DNA of 64,000 bases from Nocardia huaxiensis (GCF_013744875.1 NZ_CP059399.1:7254001-7318000); one strand, 5' to 3'; positions 26,934-36,610 are shown, counted from the stretch's first letter. Made by a program: numbers and translations. Notes: generated by a model not told the origin, from the letters alone.

Positions 26934-28304
26934 GTGAACGTGACCAATGCCACCCCTCGGGCCACCGGGCAGACGTTACGTGACGGAGCCCGGAACAGCG
27001 GCGAGCGTCTGAGACGTTTTCTGCGACATCCGATCGACGAGTGCCGCCGGAACATGGCCGAATTGCCGTACGACTACCCGGTCGCGGCCATGTGGCTGTT
27101 CGACATCATGCTGCTCGGTGTGGCCGTGATCGGCGTGCTGCAGCGATACAGCTATTTCCCCAGCCCACTGCCTATCCTGGCGCTGCTGACCGCCTATGCG
27201 ATCGGCCCGGTGTACATGGTGTCCGGCTGGCTGATGCCGCCGGTGACGATGGGCATCGTGACTGCGGTGTCCGGTGCGCTGTTCATGGTGCAGCCGGTGA
27301 ACATCGATGTCGCTCCATTCGTCTTGATCGCCGGCGCCGGTCAGCTCGGAGCCATCGCCTCCTCCCGCGTCAGCCTGCCGTTCGCCGGGCTCTATCTGCT
27401 GGAACTGCTGTTCTTCGAACGAATCGGATACCTCGACGAGGGCATCCTCATGTACGGCCCGGCCGTACTGTTCGGCTGGATGGTCGGGCGCATGATGCAG
27501 TACCAGCGCAAGGACCTGTATCAGGAGCGCGAATATCAGGAGATCCGCGCCGGGCAGGCCGCCGACGAAGAGCGCCGCCGCATCGCGCGCGAGGTGCATG
27601 ACGTGATCGCGCATTCGCTGTCCATCACGCTGCTGCACGTGACCGCCGCCCGACACGCCCTGCAAACCGATCGCGATGTGGACGAGGCGGTGGACGCGCT
27701 CACCGATGCCGAGCGGCTGGGCCGCCAGGCTATGGCCGATATCCGGCGCACGGTCGGGCTGCTGGGTGAACGGACCTCACCACAGACCCCCGAGCCCGGC
27801 CTGGACGACATCCCGGATCTGGTGGCGGATTTCGTGCGCGCGGGCATGGAGGTCGACTGTCACGTCGAAGGCGATCCGGGTGGTGTCACGGCGGCGCTCG
27901 GGCTGGCGGTGTACCGGGTCAGCCAGGAATCGCTGGCCAATATCGCCAAGCACGCACCCGGTGCGCAGGCGTGGGTGCGAATCAAGTTGGGCGTCAAGGA
28001 CATCACCGTCCAGGTGACGAACACGCTGCCCGCCGGGGCCATCACCCGTCCGGGCCGCGGTATGGGCATTTCCGGTATGCGGCAGCGGATTACGCTGCTG
28101 GGCGGCATCCTGCTGGCCGGGCGCGGCGGTGACGGCTGGCGGGTGGAGGCGCGCATTCCCATGCACGGCCCCGACCCGCACCTGCCGTGTGTGGCCCTGG
28201 CCCGCAGCGCCGACGCCTCGGTGCGCTCGATCGTGCAGTCGATGACCGCGAAGTGGCAGGACGATCGTCCCGGCCCCCGCGGAGGAATCCAGGAGGGCAT
28301 GTGA
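26934..28304 (+). CDS. Sensor histidine kinase, NarL/DesK type
   Basis: The protein has 456 residues. The sensor part consists of about five or six membrane helices (residues 48-185) without a large external loop. A HisKA_3 dimerisation region follows, with the phospho-acceptor His near residue 222 (EERRRIAREVHDVIAHSLS). The catalytic domain shows YRVSQESLANIAKHA (N box) and GRGMGISGMRQRI (G box). GTG 26934 is chosen; a second GTG lies two codons later. The stop overlaps the response-regulator start (GTGA). It is divergent from the FtsX-type exporter, an arrangement usual for antibiotic or envelope-stress sensing. Confidence 0.9.
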   Translation: MNVTNATPRATGQTLRDGARNSGERLRRFLRHPIDECRRNMAELPYDYPVAAMWLFDIMLLGVAVIGVLQRYSYFPSPLPILALLTAYAIGPVYMVSGWLMPPVTMGIVTAVSGALFMVQPVNIDVAPFVLIAGAGQLGAIASSRVSLPFAGLYLLELLFFERIGYLDEGILMYGPAVLFGWMVGRMMQYQRKDLYQEREYQEIRAGQAADEERRRIAREVHDVIAHSLSITLLHVTAARHALQTDRDVDEAVDALTDAERLGRQAMADIRRTVGLLGERTSPQTPEPGLDDIPDLVADFVRAGMEVDCHVEGDPGGVTAALGLAVYRVSQESLANIAKHAPGAQAWVRIKLGVKDITVQVTNTLPAGAITRPGRGMGISGMRQRITLLGGILLAGRGGDGWRVEARIPMHGPDPHLPCVALARSADASVRSIVQSMTAKWQDDRPGPRGGIQEGM

Positions 28305-28984
28305 CCGCGCAGACCGACGAGGAATTCGTCGAGGTGCTCGTCGTCGACGATCAGGAGCTGGTGCGCGGCGGACTGCGCCGAATCCTGCGCCGCAGAGACG
28401 GTTTCGTCGTCAGCGAGTGCGCCGACGGGGATGAGGTGCCCGCCGCGCTCGCCGCGCACCGCCCGCATGTGGTGCTCATGGATCTGCGCATGAAGCGCAT
28501 CGGCGGCATCGAGGCCACGCGCGCCCTGCGCACGCGCGCGGATTCCCCGCCGGTGCTGGTGCTCACCACCTTCGATGATGATCAATTGCTATCCGGGGCA
28601 TTACGTGCGGGGGCGGCCGGTTTCATCCTCAAGGACTCCCCCGCCGAGGATCTGATCCGCGCGGTGCGCACGGTCGCCGCGGGCGGTTCCTGGTTGGATC
28701 CGTCGGTGACGCCCCGGGTGCTGTCGGCGTACCGCTCCGCGCGCCCGCCCGCCCCGTCCGATTCCCGGCTGCCCGAACTCACTTCGCGTGAACTCGAGGT
28801 GCTCGAACTCATCGGCAAGGGCAGGCTCAACGGGGAGATCGCGCGCGCCCTGGGGATCTCCGAGGTGACCGTGAAAAGCCATGTCGGCCACATCTTCGGG
28901 AAGCTGGGGTTACGGGATCGAGCTGCGGCGATCGTCTTCGCGTTTGACCACGGCGTCGTCGCACCGGGAGAATCCAATGCTTAG
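28301..28984 (+). CDS. Response regulator, NarL/FixJ family
   Basis: The protein has 227 residues. The receiver domain has the acidic pocket VVDD (15-16), the phosphorylated Asp 61 in VVLMDLRM, and the Lys in FILKD. The LuxR-type helix-turn-helix is at about 165-227 (LTSRELEVLELIGKGRLNGE, ALGISEVTVKSHVGHIF). The GTG at 28301 overlaps the kinase stop, with AGGAGG just before it. It is the partner of the upstream kinase and the likely reader of the dyad at 26858-26877. Confidence 0.93.
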   Translation: MTAQTDEEFVEVLVVDDQELVRGGLRRILRRRDGFVVSECADGDEVPAALAAHRPHVVLMDLRMKRIGGIEATRALRTRADSPPVLVLTTFDDDQLLSGALRAGAAGFILKDSPAEDLIRAVRTVAAGGSWLDPSVTPRVLSAYRSARPPAPSDSRLPELTSRELEVLELIGKGRLNGEIARALGISEVTVKSHVGHIFGKLGLRDRAAAIVFAFDHGVVAPGESNA

Positions 28985-29042
28985 GGGGCGGGTCGCGAAT
29001 ACCTAGTGCGCTGCCCGCCCATGGAGTTGGAGGTTGGACGGG

Positions 29043-30848
29043 GTGGATGCACCGCCATCGCGGGCCGGGAGCAGGTTCGGCCCGTACGAGTTGCGCTCGC
29101 TGCTGGGCAGGGGCGGCATGGGGGAGGTCTACGAGGCGTACGACGCTTCGAAGGACCGGGTCGTAGCGCTCAAACTGCTACCCGCCGAGCTCGCCAAGGA
29201 CCCCTCCTATCAGGAACGTTTCCGCCGGGAGTCGCAGGCGGCGGCGCGGTTGGCCGAACCGCACATCATTCCGATCCACGACTGGGGCGAGATCGACGGT
29301 GTGCTGTACATCGATATGCGGCTGGTGCGCGGGCAGGATCTGCGCACGCTGCTCGATACGCAGGGGCCGATGGATCCGCTGCGCGCCATCGCCATCGTCG
29401 AGCAGATCGCGGCGGCGCTGGATGCCGCGCACTACTCGGGTCTCGTGCACCGGGATGTGAAACCCGCCAATATTCTTGTCACTGATGCGGATTTCGCATA
29501 TCTGGCGGATTTCGGCATTGCGCGCACCGAGGGCGATTCCACCATCACCATGACCGGCACCGCGGTCGGGTCCTACGCGTATATGGCACCGGAGCGGTTC
29601 GACGCCGGACCGGTCACCGGCCGCGCGGACCTGTACGCGCTGGGCTGTGTGCTGCACGAATGCGTCACGGGCAATAAGCCGTTCGAGGCGCAGAACATGA
29701 GCGGGCTTATCCGCGCGCATCTTTCGGAGCCGCCGCCGCGAGCGAGCATGCAGCGCCCGGGTATTCCGGTCGCGCTGGACGCCATCGTGGGCCGGGCGCT
29801 GGCCAAGGATCCCAATGCGCGGTTCTACACCGCGGGTGAGTTCGCCCGCGCCGCGCGCACGGCGCTGACCGGTGGGCCGGTGACCGCGCCGCCCACCGAG
29901 GTGATCCGGCCGGGCCGCACCGTGCCGCCCGCCGCCGCGGTGCCGCCCGGGGTGCTGCCGCCCGCGGGAGCCGTGCCACCCGCCGGATCGGTGCCGTCCG
30001 CGCCGACCATGCGCAACTCCTCCCCCGGCTATCCGCAGCCGCCGGTCGGCAATGCGGATCCGACTCTGCTGCAACCGAATACCGGTTCCTACCCGCCGTA
30101 CACCACCGGTAGTTTCCGGGTGGTCGCGCCGGAGACGGAACCGTCGGAACCGGAGCTGCCGAAGATCCTGCCGACGGATCCGACCACGGTGCGGGTGAGC
30201 GATTTCCACTACACGCCGCTGCCGCAGTCGGCGCAGCAGCAGGCGGTGTGGGGGCATGCGGACAGCCGGCAGCAGGATTTCCCGTACGCGCCCGCGCCCG
30301 ATCCCTCGCTGTATCCGACCTCGGAGCATCCGCGGGTGGACCCGGCTCCCCCGCCGGCGTACCGGCCCTCGCGGCGCAAGTCTCTCGCGGGCCCGCTGGC
30401 GATCGGCGTGCTGGTGATCGCGCTGGCCGCCATCGCGGGTGCGGTGGGCTGGCAAGTCCGCGACGGCTCCGGCAACGAATCACCGAATACGACGGTGGCG
30501 CAGGACAATCCGGAGGTCAAGCTGCCGCTGTCACAACCGAAGACCACGACGACGTCCCCGGCGCAGACCACGGTCCAGCTGCCGGCGGGCGCCACGCCGT
30601 GTCCGGCGGTGTATCCGTCCACCAACGGATTAACCGTGTCCGCGATCGGAAGTACTGTCACCAGTTGTCCTTTCGCGGAAGAAGTACGACGTGCCTATGC
30701 TGCCGCGGGTGGGGGCCAGCAGGGCGCGGCGGCTAGTGTTGTGGCGGTCAGCCCGGTCACCGGCCGGGCTTACACGATGAACTGCACTGCTGCAGGCAAA
30801 TTGGTCACCTGCATCGGTGGTGAGAACGCGGTGGTGTATGTCTACTGA
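29043..30848 (+). CDS. Transmembrane Ser/Thr protein kinase
   Basis: The protein has 601 residues. The kinase domain (about 14-280) is complete: GRGGMG loop at 22-27, Lys 44, HRDVKPAN at 136-143, DFG at 156-158, and an activation loop rich in Thr (TITMTGTAVGSYAYMAPE). A Pro-rich linker of about 160 residues leads to one membrane helix (about 447-469) and a 130-residue extracellular domain with four Cys and a Thr/Pro stalk. This is the PknD/PknE/PknH-like layout, but the sensor has no PASTA repeats. GTG 29043 has GGAGG 9 nt upstream; TTG 29034 is poorer. The end overlaps the start of a lipoprotein gene, so kinase and lipoprotein are coupled. Confidence 0.93.
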   Translation: MDAPPSRAGSRFGPYELRSLLGRGGMGEVYEAYDASKDRVVALKLLPAELAKDPSYQERFRRESQAAARLAEPHIIPIHDWGEIDGVLYIDMRLVRGQDLRTLLDTQGPMDPLRAIAIVEQIAAALDAAHYSGLVHRDVKPANILVTDADFAYLADFGIARTEGDSTITMTGTAVGSYAYMAPERFDAGPVTGRADLYALGCVLHECVTGNKPFEAQNMSGLIRAHLSEPPPRASMQRPGIPVALDAIVGRALAKDPNARFYTAGEFARAARTALTGGPVTAPPTEVIRPGRTVPPAAAVPPGVLPPAGAVPPAGSVPSAPTMRNSSPGYPQPPVGNADPTLLQPNTGSYPPYTTGSFRVVAPETEPSEPELPKILPTDPTTVRVSDFHYTPLPQSAQQQAVWGHADSRQQDFPYAPAPDPSLYPTSEHPRVDPAPPPAYRPSRRKSLAGPLAIGVLVIALAAIAGAVGWQVRDGSGNESPNTTVAQDNPEVKLPLSQPKTTTTSPAQTTVQLPAGATPCPAVYPSTNGLTVSAIGSTVTSCPFAEEVRRAYAAAGGGQQGAAASVVAVSPVTGRAYTMNCTAAGKLVTCIGGENAVVYVY

Positions 30849-31779
30849 CCCTATTCCGGCCTGTCGTAAGGCCATTGCCCGCTGTGTCGCGGTGGCGACG
30901 CTGTTCGCGGTCTCCGCGTGCGGCCTCGACTCCGGCACGCCGGGCACGCCCGCGCCGGATCCGAATGGGATCGTTCCGGTCGCGGAGGGGAACGGCATCG
31001 CGATGCTGGCGCCCAATCTGCCGGATCTGCTCGATTTGCCGAAAACCGTGAATTTCGCAACGGATTTCGCGGATCTGCAGGCCAGCATCGACGGCCGCAT
31101 CGGGCTGGCCGTCATGCCGGTCGGCGGCGGGGACATCACCCAGTTCGGCGACTGGACCACCGGTATCGCCTGGTCCACCATCAAGGTGCCGATCGCGCTG
31201 GCCGCGCTGCGCAACGACCCGACCGGGATGCGCTCGCTGGCCGAGGCCGCCATCACCTACTCGGACAACGGTGCGGCGCAGACCCTCTGGAATTCGCTGG
31301 GCAGCGACGGCGAGGCCGCCGACATCGTGCAGCAGGTGCTGCACGAGGCGGGTGACGACAATACCGATATCGGTGGCCGGCACACCCAGCTCGCCCAGCT
31401 CGGTTCCGATGAGCTGATCGCCTTCGGCGCGACGAATTGGACGCTGTCCGACCAGGTTCGGTTCGCGGCCAAGCTGCCGTGCATGCCGCGCGCGAACTCG
31501 GTGGTCTCGCTCATGAGTGAGATCACCCATGATCAGAGCTGGGGCCTGGGCCGATTGATCGGCGCGGAGTTCAAGGGCGGCTGGGGTCCCGACGACGACA
31601 CCGGCTTCTACACCGTGCGCCAGTTCGGCCTGGTTCCGACGCTGTCCGGGCCGGTCGCGGTCGCGATGGCGGCCGAACCCGCGTCCGGTTCGTTCGAGGA
31701 CGCCACCGACATCATGGATCGCATGGCCCTGCTGCTGGCCGATCATCTGCAGGACCTACGCGGCGGCGACTGCTCCTGA
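30838..31779 (+). CDS. Lipoprotein with beta-lactamase/PBP-like catalytic signature (copy 1)
   Basis: The protein has 313 residues. The signal peptide ends in the lipobox AVSAC (Cys near 28). The domain keeps the order of class A beta-lactamase motifs: WSTIK (Ser-x-x-Lys), YSDN (Ser-Asp-Asn), and KGGWG in place of the Lys-Thr-Gly motif. It therefore probably has an active-site serine acting on peptidoglycan-like or beta-lactam substrates, although KGG is unusual. It is paralogous to the next gene. Its ATG lies inside the end of the Ser/Thr kinase gene, so the kinase may sense the same envelope compartment. Confidence 0.82.
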   Translation: MSTDPIPACRKAIARCVAVATLFAVSACGLDSGTPGTPAPDPNGIVPVAEGNGIAMLAPNLPDLLDLPKTVNFATDFADLQASIDGRIGLAVMPVGGGDITQFGDWTTGIAWSTIKVPIALAALRNDPTGMRSLAEAAITYSDNGAAQTLWNSLGSDGEAADIVQQVLHEAGDDNTDIGGRHTQLAQLGSDELIAFGATNWTLSDQVRFAAKLPCMPRANSVVSLMSEITHDQSWGLGRLIGAEFKGGWGPDDDTGFYTVRQFGLVPTLSGPVAVAMAAEPASGSFEDATDIMDRMALLLADHLQDLRGGDCS

Positions 31780-32018
31780 CCACACGGTACGGAGGTGCGC
31801 GGCGGTGAAAGCCGGGCGCGCACATCCGAATCGGCGGCGCATGTGCGAATCGAACAGAGACACAGCCCGAATCGGACATCGGCCCGCGAAAAACCGCCAT
31901 ACGCACCGCGTTTGACCCCGACGCCGGAACCCACAACAATCCCTTCGGATTGACGGGTTTAGGTGTGTCCGCTAGGAACAGGGACTTACCGGCACCCGGT
32001 GACGATGGAGGTAACGGG

Positions 32019-32924
32019 GTGGAGACACCGCACACGCGAAGCGCCGCCACGCGGCGATTCGCTCGCGCGGCGGCCTGTGGCGCGGTCGCGCTGCTGGTGG
32101 GCGTGCTGACCGGATGCGGAAGCAAACCTCCGCTGGAGCCGGACGCCCCCAGCACGATCGGACGCGGCACCTCCGGGGCTCCCGGCACCGTCATGGCCCT
32201 GCCGGGCACGCTCGCCTGGTCGTTCACCAACGAGCTACTACCCACGCTGAACGGCGAGGCCGGGCTGGCCATCGTGTCGGTCGGCGGGGATCGCATCACG
32301 CCGCTGGGCAATTGGACCTCCGGGCCGGCCTGGTCGACCATGAAGGTGCCGCTCACCCTCGCCGCGCTGCGGGAGAACTCGGGGTACTCCGGGTCGGCCA
32401 CCTCCGCGATCACCTACTCGGACAATTCGGCCGCCGATGCGCTGTGGCAGTCGCTGGGCACGCCGGATGTGGCGGCGTCGGCCGTCGAGGCGGTGCTGCG
32501 CGAGGGCGGGGACGCCGTCACCAAGGTGCCCTCGACGCGTTCGCGCTCGGAGTATTCGGCGTTCGGACAAGCCGACTGGTCGCTCTCCGACCAGCTGCGC
32601 TTCGCGGCCAAACTGCCCTGCCTGCCGCAGGCGGATTCGGTCACCGGGCTCATGGGCAAGATCAGCTACGGGCAGCGCTGGGGACTGGGCACCCTCGAGG
32701 GCGCCGAATTCAAGGGCGGCTGGGGACCCGACGCCAACGGCAAATACCTGGTCCGGCAATTCGGACTGATTCCGGTGAGCGGCGGCCAGGTCGCCATCGC
32801 CATTGCCGCCCAGCCCACCTCGGGCTCCTTCGACGAGGGCACCACCATGCTCACCAAGGTGGCGACCCTGATCAACCAGCATCTCGACGAGCTCCGCGGC
32901 GGCACCTGCGCCGGCGCCCACTGA
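32019..32924 (+). CDS. Lipoprotein with beta-lactamase/PBP-like catalytic signature (copy 2)
   Basis: The protein has 301 residues. The lipobox is VLTGC after a typical signal peptide. It shows the same three motifs as its neighbour: WSTMK, YSDN and KGGWG, and also shares SDQLRFAAKLPCLP and WGLG. The two genes are therefore a tandem duplication that has diverged. GTG 32019 is chosen because GGAGG lies 7 nt upstream. It stands about 240 bases after copy 1; that gap carries no gene I can support, and it may have its own promoter. Confidence 0.82.
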   Translation: METPHTRSAATRRFARAAACGAVALLVGVLTGCGSKPPLEPDAPSTIGRGTSGAPGTVMALPGTLAWSFTNELLPTLNGEAGLAIVSVGGDRITPLGNWTSGPAWSTMKVPLTLAALRENSGYSGSATSAITYSDNSAADALWQSLGTPDVAASAVEAVLREGGDAVTKVPSTRSRSEYSAFGQADWSLSDQLRFAAKLPCLPQADSVTGLMGKISYGQRWGLGTLEGAEFKGGWGPDANGKYLVRQFGLIPVSGGQVAIAIAAQPTSGSFDEGTTMLTKVATLINQHLDELRGGTCAGAH

Positions 32925-32990
32925 ATTCGTAACGAGCGGTTCACGGGGGTGCGGCCCACCGATGTCCGGACAGAGGGCAAGATGGGTCGC

Positions 32991-34022
32991 ATGCGCATCG
33001 GAGTCTTGACCGGAGGCGGAGACTGCCCAGGCTTGAACGCGGTGATTCGTGCTGTCGTTCGTACCGCGAACGGCCGCTGGGGGGATGCGATCGTCGGGTT
33101 CCAGGACGGGTGGCGCGGCCTACTCGAGGATCGCAAGATCCAGATTCTCAACAATGACCGCACCGACCGGCTGCTCACCAAGGGCGGCACCATGCTCGGC
33201 ACCGCCCGCACCAATCCCGATGTGCTGCGGGCCGGATTGCCGCGCATCAAACAGACCCTCGACGACAACGGCATCGACGCGCTCATCCCGATCGGCGGCG
33301 AAGGCACGCTGACCGCGGCCAGCTGGCTGGCCGACGAGGGCGTGCCGGTGGTGGGCGTGCCCAAGACCATCGACAACGACATCGACTGCACCGACACCAC
33401 TTTCGGCCACGACACCGCCGTCTCCATTGCCACCGAGGCCATCGACCGCCTGCACACCACCGCGGAATCGCATCAGCGCGTCATGCTGGTGGAGGTCATG
33501 GGGCGGCATGCCGGGTGGATCGCCATCAACTCCGGGATCGCCTCCGGCGCGCACCTGACCCTGGTCCCCGAGGTGCCCTTCGATGTGGACGAAGTGTGCG
33601 CCATGGTGAAACGCCGCTTCCAGCGCGGGGATTCGCACTTCATCTGCGTGGTCGCCGAAGGCGCGCACCCCGATCCCAAATCCATGACCCTGCGCGACGG
33701 CGGCATCGACGAGTTCGGACACGTGCGCTTCACCGGTGTGGCGCAGCAGCTCGCGCCGGAGATCGAGCGGCGCATCGGCAAGGAGGTGCGGGTGACCGTG
33801 CTCGGCCACGTGCAGCGCGGCGGCACCCCCACCCCGTACGACCGGGTACTTGCCACCCGCTTCGGCGTACACGCCGCCGAGGCCGTGCACGCCGGGAACT
33901 TCGGCCAGATGGTGGCGCTGCGCGGCAGCGAAATCGAGCTCGTGCCGTTGTCCGAGGCCACCAAGCAGCTGAAACTCGTTCCGCAGGACCGGTATCGGGA
34001 AGCGGCCGCGTTCTTCGGCTGA
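32991..34022 (+). CDS. pfkA: 6-phosphofructokinase
   Basis: It phosphorylates fructose 6-phosphate to the 1,6-bisphosphate in glycolysis. Its 343 residues equal the mycobacterial PfkA length. Motifs: [18 protein letters not shown] at the N-terminus, [15 protein letters not shown] (nucleotide site), [20 protein letters not shown] with the catalytic Asp, [12 protein letters not shown], and [17 protein letters not shown] 32991 aligns with known starts ([10 protein letters not shown]); ATG 32982 is possible. In M. tuberculosis pfkA lies between gatA and gatB on their strand, as I recall; here it points the other way. Confidence 0.96.
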   Translation: MRIGVLTGGGDCPGLNAVIRAVVRTANGRWGDAIVGFQDGWRGLLEDRKIQILNNDRTDRLLTKGGTMLGTARTNPDVLRAGLPRIKQTLDDNGIDALIPIGGEGTLTAASWLADEGVPVVGVPKTIDNDIDCTDTTFGHDTAVSIATEAIDRLHTTAESHQRVMLVEVMGRHAGWIAINSGIASGAHLTLVPEVPFDVDEVCAMVKRRFQRGDSHFICVVAEGAHPDPKSMTLRDGGIDEFGHVRFTGVAQQLAPEIERRIGKEVRVTVLGHVQRGGTPTPYDRVLATRFGVHAAEAVHAGNFGQMVALRGSEIELVPLSEATKQLKLVPQDRYREAAAFFG

Positions 34023-34033
34023 GCCACAGCGCG

Positions 34034-34069
34034 ATTCGGGCCCCGCACCGGTTGGTGCGGGGCCCGAAT
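34034..34069. terminator. Bidirectional terminator after pfkA
   Basis: ATTCGGGCCCCGCACC (34034-34049) and GGTGCGGGGCCCGAAT (34054-34069) form a perfect 16-bp stem with a 4-nt loop between the convergent pfkA and DMT transporter genes. Confidence 0.9.
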
Positions 34070-34073
34070 GCTG

Positions 34074-35048
34074 TCAGGCCAGCTGCACCAGCGCGCAGCC
34101 CAGGATGAGCGCGGCCAGGCCGCCGAGCCGCTCGACCGTGATCGGTGTGGCGGGCAGCTGGAACCAGCCGCGATGGTCGATGACGGCCGAGGCCAGCTGC
34201 TGCCCGGTGACCGTGAGCGCAATGGTGGTGGCCGCGCCGATATGCGGGATCACCGAGAAGGTCACCGTCACATAGGTTGCCGCCGCCACGCCGCCCAGCC
34301 AGCCCCACCATGGCACCGTGCGCAGCGGCGCGACCCGCGGGGCCGGGCTGCGGCCGGTGGCGAGCAGGACCAGCAGCACGATGGCGATGGTCGCCGTCGC
34401 CACCAGGAACGACCACAGGCCGGTGGCGAACGGATCACCGAAATCCGTGCGCAGGGCGGCATTCACCGCGCCCTGGATCGGCAGCACCGCACCGGCGAAC
34501 AGGCCCAGCAGGATCCAGCCGACCCGCGACAGCGGCGAGCCCTGGTTTCGACCGCCGCTCAGCTGGCTGCGGATCACCACCACGATGCCGACCAGCACCG
34601 CCACCGCACCGAGCAGCATTCCCCCACCGGGAGAACGCTTCTCGACACCGAGCAGGCCGCCCAGATCGATCGCGATGGAGGCGAACATCTGCCCGGTCAC
34701 GAACAAGCCGACCGAGGCCAGCGCGCCCAGCCGGGGAAACAGCAGGATGGCGCTGGTGATGTAGATCGGCGAGGCGATGCCGCCCAGCAGTTTCCACGGC
34801 GAGTCCGCCGCCACCGCACCGAGCGCACCGAAAGCGCCCCAGCCACCGGCTATTCCGGCGACCACCGCGAGCAGCAGCGCCGAAATACCCAATTGCACCG
34901 TGGAAGCGCCATAGGGCGTGCCCGCCGCCTTGTTGAGTTGCAGATTCACCGAGGCTTGCACGGCGAGCAGACCGCCGACGGCCAGCGCCGCGGCCAGATA
35001 CAGGAGAGTCACGACACCCTTTCCGAAAGTGAGAAGGATCAACCCCAT
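34074..35048 (-). CDS. DMT-superfamily membrane transporter (YdcZ/DUF606 type)
   Basis: The protein has 324 residues and about ten membrane helices in two homologous halves, each with the DUF606 pattern (LAVGGLLAVQASVNLQLNKA in the first half, PIQGAVNAALRTDFGDPFAT in the second; GQMFASIAID and GQQLASAVID repeat the same element). It probably exports a small metabolite. It is divergent from a LysR regulator, the typical pairing for inducible exporters. The start at 35048 is the longest; a downstream GTG near residue 11 would also keep the first helix. Confidence 0.85.
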   Translation of the reverse strand: MGLILLTFGKGVVTLLYLAAALAVGGLLAVQASVNLQLNKAAGTPYGASTVQLGISALLLAVVAGIAGGWGAFGALGAVAADSPWKLLGGIASPIYITSAILLFPRLGALASVGLFVTGQMFASIAIDLGGLLGVEKRSPGGGMLLGAVAVLVGIVVVIRSQLSGGRNQGSPLSRVGWILLGLFAGAVLPIQGAVNAALRTDFGDPFATGLWSFLVATATIAIVLLVLLATGRSPAPRVAPLRTVPWWGWLGGVAAATYVTVTFSVIPHIGAATTIALTVTGQQLASAVIDHRGWFQLPATPITVERLGGLAALILGCALVQLA

Positions 35049-35119
35049 TCACTGTCGTCCGCGGAAATAGCCTGATCAACGCCGAAATCCGCAATGCCGC
35101 ATGACTTCACGCGCATGGT

Positions 35120-35131
35120 TGAATCGATTCA
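35120..35131. promoter_or_regulatory. Palindrome in the LysR/transporter gap
   Basis: TGAATCGATTCA is a perfect 12-bp palindrome 39 bases before the LysR start and 71 bases before the transporter start. Its place and symmetry fit a LysR-type recognition site controlling both genes. Confidence 0.5.
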
Positions 35132-35170
35132 TGACCGGAAGGGCATGTGCCCATGAGCTCGGGGGCATGG

Positions 35171-36049
35171 ATGGAACACAGGGATATCGAAATCTTTCTG
35201 ACGCTCGCCGAGGAGTTGCATTTCGGCCGCACCGCCGATCGTCTGCACATCACGCAATCCCGGGTCAGCCATGCCATCCGGAAACAGGAAAGGCTGATCG
35301 GCGCAGCGCTTTTCGAGCGCACCAGCCGCACCGTGATTCTCACGCCGATCGGCGAGAAACTGCGCGCTGACCTGGAACGCGGCTACGGCCAGATCAAGTC
35401 GGCCATCACCGATGCGCGCGCGGCCGCCAATGGCAGGCCGACCACGCTGAACGTCGGCATCATGGGCGCGATGGGTCACGTCATCGCGCCGGTGTTCGAG
35501 ACCTTCGAAAGTGCCCATCCGGACGTGGAAATCGCATTGCGCGAAGCCCATTTCTCCGACCCGTTCGGACCGCTGCGCACGGGCGAGGTGGATATCCAGC
35601 TGCTGTGGCTTCCGGTCGAGGAAACCGATCTCAGCGTCGGCCCGGTGGTGTACACCGAACCGTGGCGGCTGGCCGTTTCCGACCGCAATCCACTCGCCGC
35701 CCGCGCCGCCGTCTCGATGGAGGACCTCGCCGGTCAGACTTTCTTCGATATCGGAGACGTACCGCCGCAGTACTGGGTGGCGGACAAAGTTCCGACGCAT
35801 ACGCCGTCCGGGCAGCCGCTGCGGCGTGGGCCGAGGGTGCGGACCTTTCAGGAGATGCTCGCCGCCATTGCCGCCGATCGCGCGGTCGCATTCTGCTGCG
35901 AGCACACCGTCGAGTATTACGGCCGGCCCGGCGTCACCTATGTTCCGCTGAGCGATGCCGCGCCGTGTCAATGGGTCTTCGTGTGGCGCACCGGATTCGA
36001 TACCGCACTCGTTCGCGAGCTCAGCGGGATCGTCATGGAAACCGCGTGA
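35171..36049 (+). CDS. LysR-family transcriptional regulator
   Basis: The protein has 292 residues. The N-terminal winged helix-turn-helix (residues 2-60) has the family sequence FLTLAEELHFGRTADRLHIT, SRVSHAIRKQERLIGAALFE. The rest is a substrate-binding effector domain in two lobes. ATG 35171 is preferred (GGGGG 6 nt upstream), and the protein then begins MEHRDIEIF as in relatives. It probably controls the divergent DMT transporter through the palindrome at 35120-35131. Confidence 0.92.
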   Translation: MEHRDIEIFLTLAEELHFGRTADRLHITQSRVSHAIRKQERLIGAALFERTSRTVILTPIGEKLRADLERGYGQIKSAITDARAAANGRPTTLNVGIMGAMGHVIAPVFETFESAHPDVEIALREAHFSDPFGPLRTGEVDIQLLWLPVEETDLSVGPVVYTEPWRLAVSDRNPLAARAAVSMEDLAGQTFFDIGDVPPQYWVADKVPTHTPSGQPLRRGPRVRTFQEMLAAIAADRAVAFCCEHTVEYYGRPGVTYVPLSDAAPCQWVFVWRTGFDTALVRELSGIVMETA

Positions 36050-36124
36050 CACGAGTCCCGGCGGGACACGCTGGACAATCCACGCATCGCGAGTATGGTA
36101 GCCGCGAGCTATCGAGGGGATGCG

Positions 36125-36490
36125 ATGAAATGTGCCGCCGCCGTGGCGATTACCGCACTTGTGTGCCTGGCTGCCGGGTGTTCGGGGAATGAATCGGCGG
36201 AAACCGGCACGACGCCGGCGTCCACCATTGCCGGGACAGAGACCAAAGCCACGAGCCCCGATGAGGCCACGCAGCGCTGCCACACGCTGCGGCGTATGCG
36301 AGACAGTGGGCTGATCAGCACCGATCCACATTTCGCGGGCAATGCCGAAGCGCTGCGGAACATGGAGGAGCAAATGACATCGGTCTCCGGAACCACCGCA
36401 CGGCAGACCCGCGATTCGTTCCGCGCCGCCGCGGCATCGCAATGCGACGAATTTTCCGCGATGCTGAGCGCATACGACGAGTCGAACTGA
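36125..36490 (+). CDS. Small lipoprotein, hypothetical
   Basis: The protein has 121 residues. A signal peptide with the lipobox CLAAGC places the lipidated Cys near residue 19. A Thr/Ser/Ala-rich linker leads to a helical domain with two Cys (RCHTLRRMRDSG and SQCDEFSAML) that may pair. GAGGGG lies 5 nt before ATG 36125. I do not recognise the family. Confidence 0.75.
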   Translation: MKCAAAVAITALVCLAAGCSGNESAETGTTPASTIAGTETKATSPDEATQRCHTLRRMRDSGLISTDPHFAGNAEALRNMEEQMTSVSGTTARQTRDSFRAAAASQCDEFSAMLSAYDESN

Positions 36491-36610
36491 TCGGGGCGGC
36501 TCGAGCACCATGCCAATTCGGGCGGCGTGGTCTTGTGCAGTAGGCCAGAATTACCCACTTGTCTCAGACAGTCCTTGTCGGGTGTTCGGTCCGCTGGCTA
36601 CCGTTGGTGG

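Noticed and set aside
31780..32018. 36-codon frame in the gap between the two PBP-like lipoprotein genes
   Set aside because: Arg/His-rich, no paralogue and no similarity to anything recognised; too short to support.
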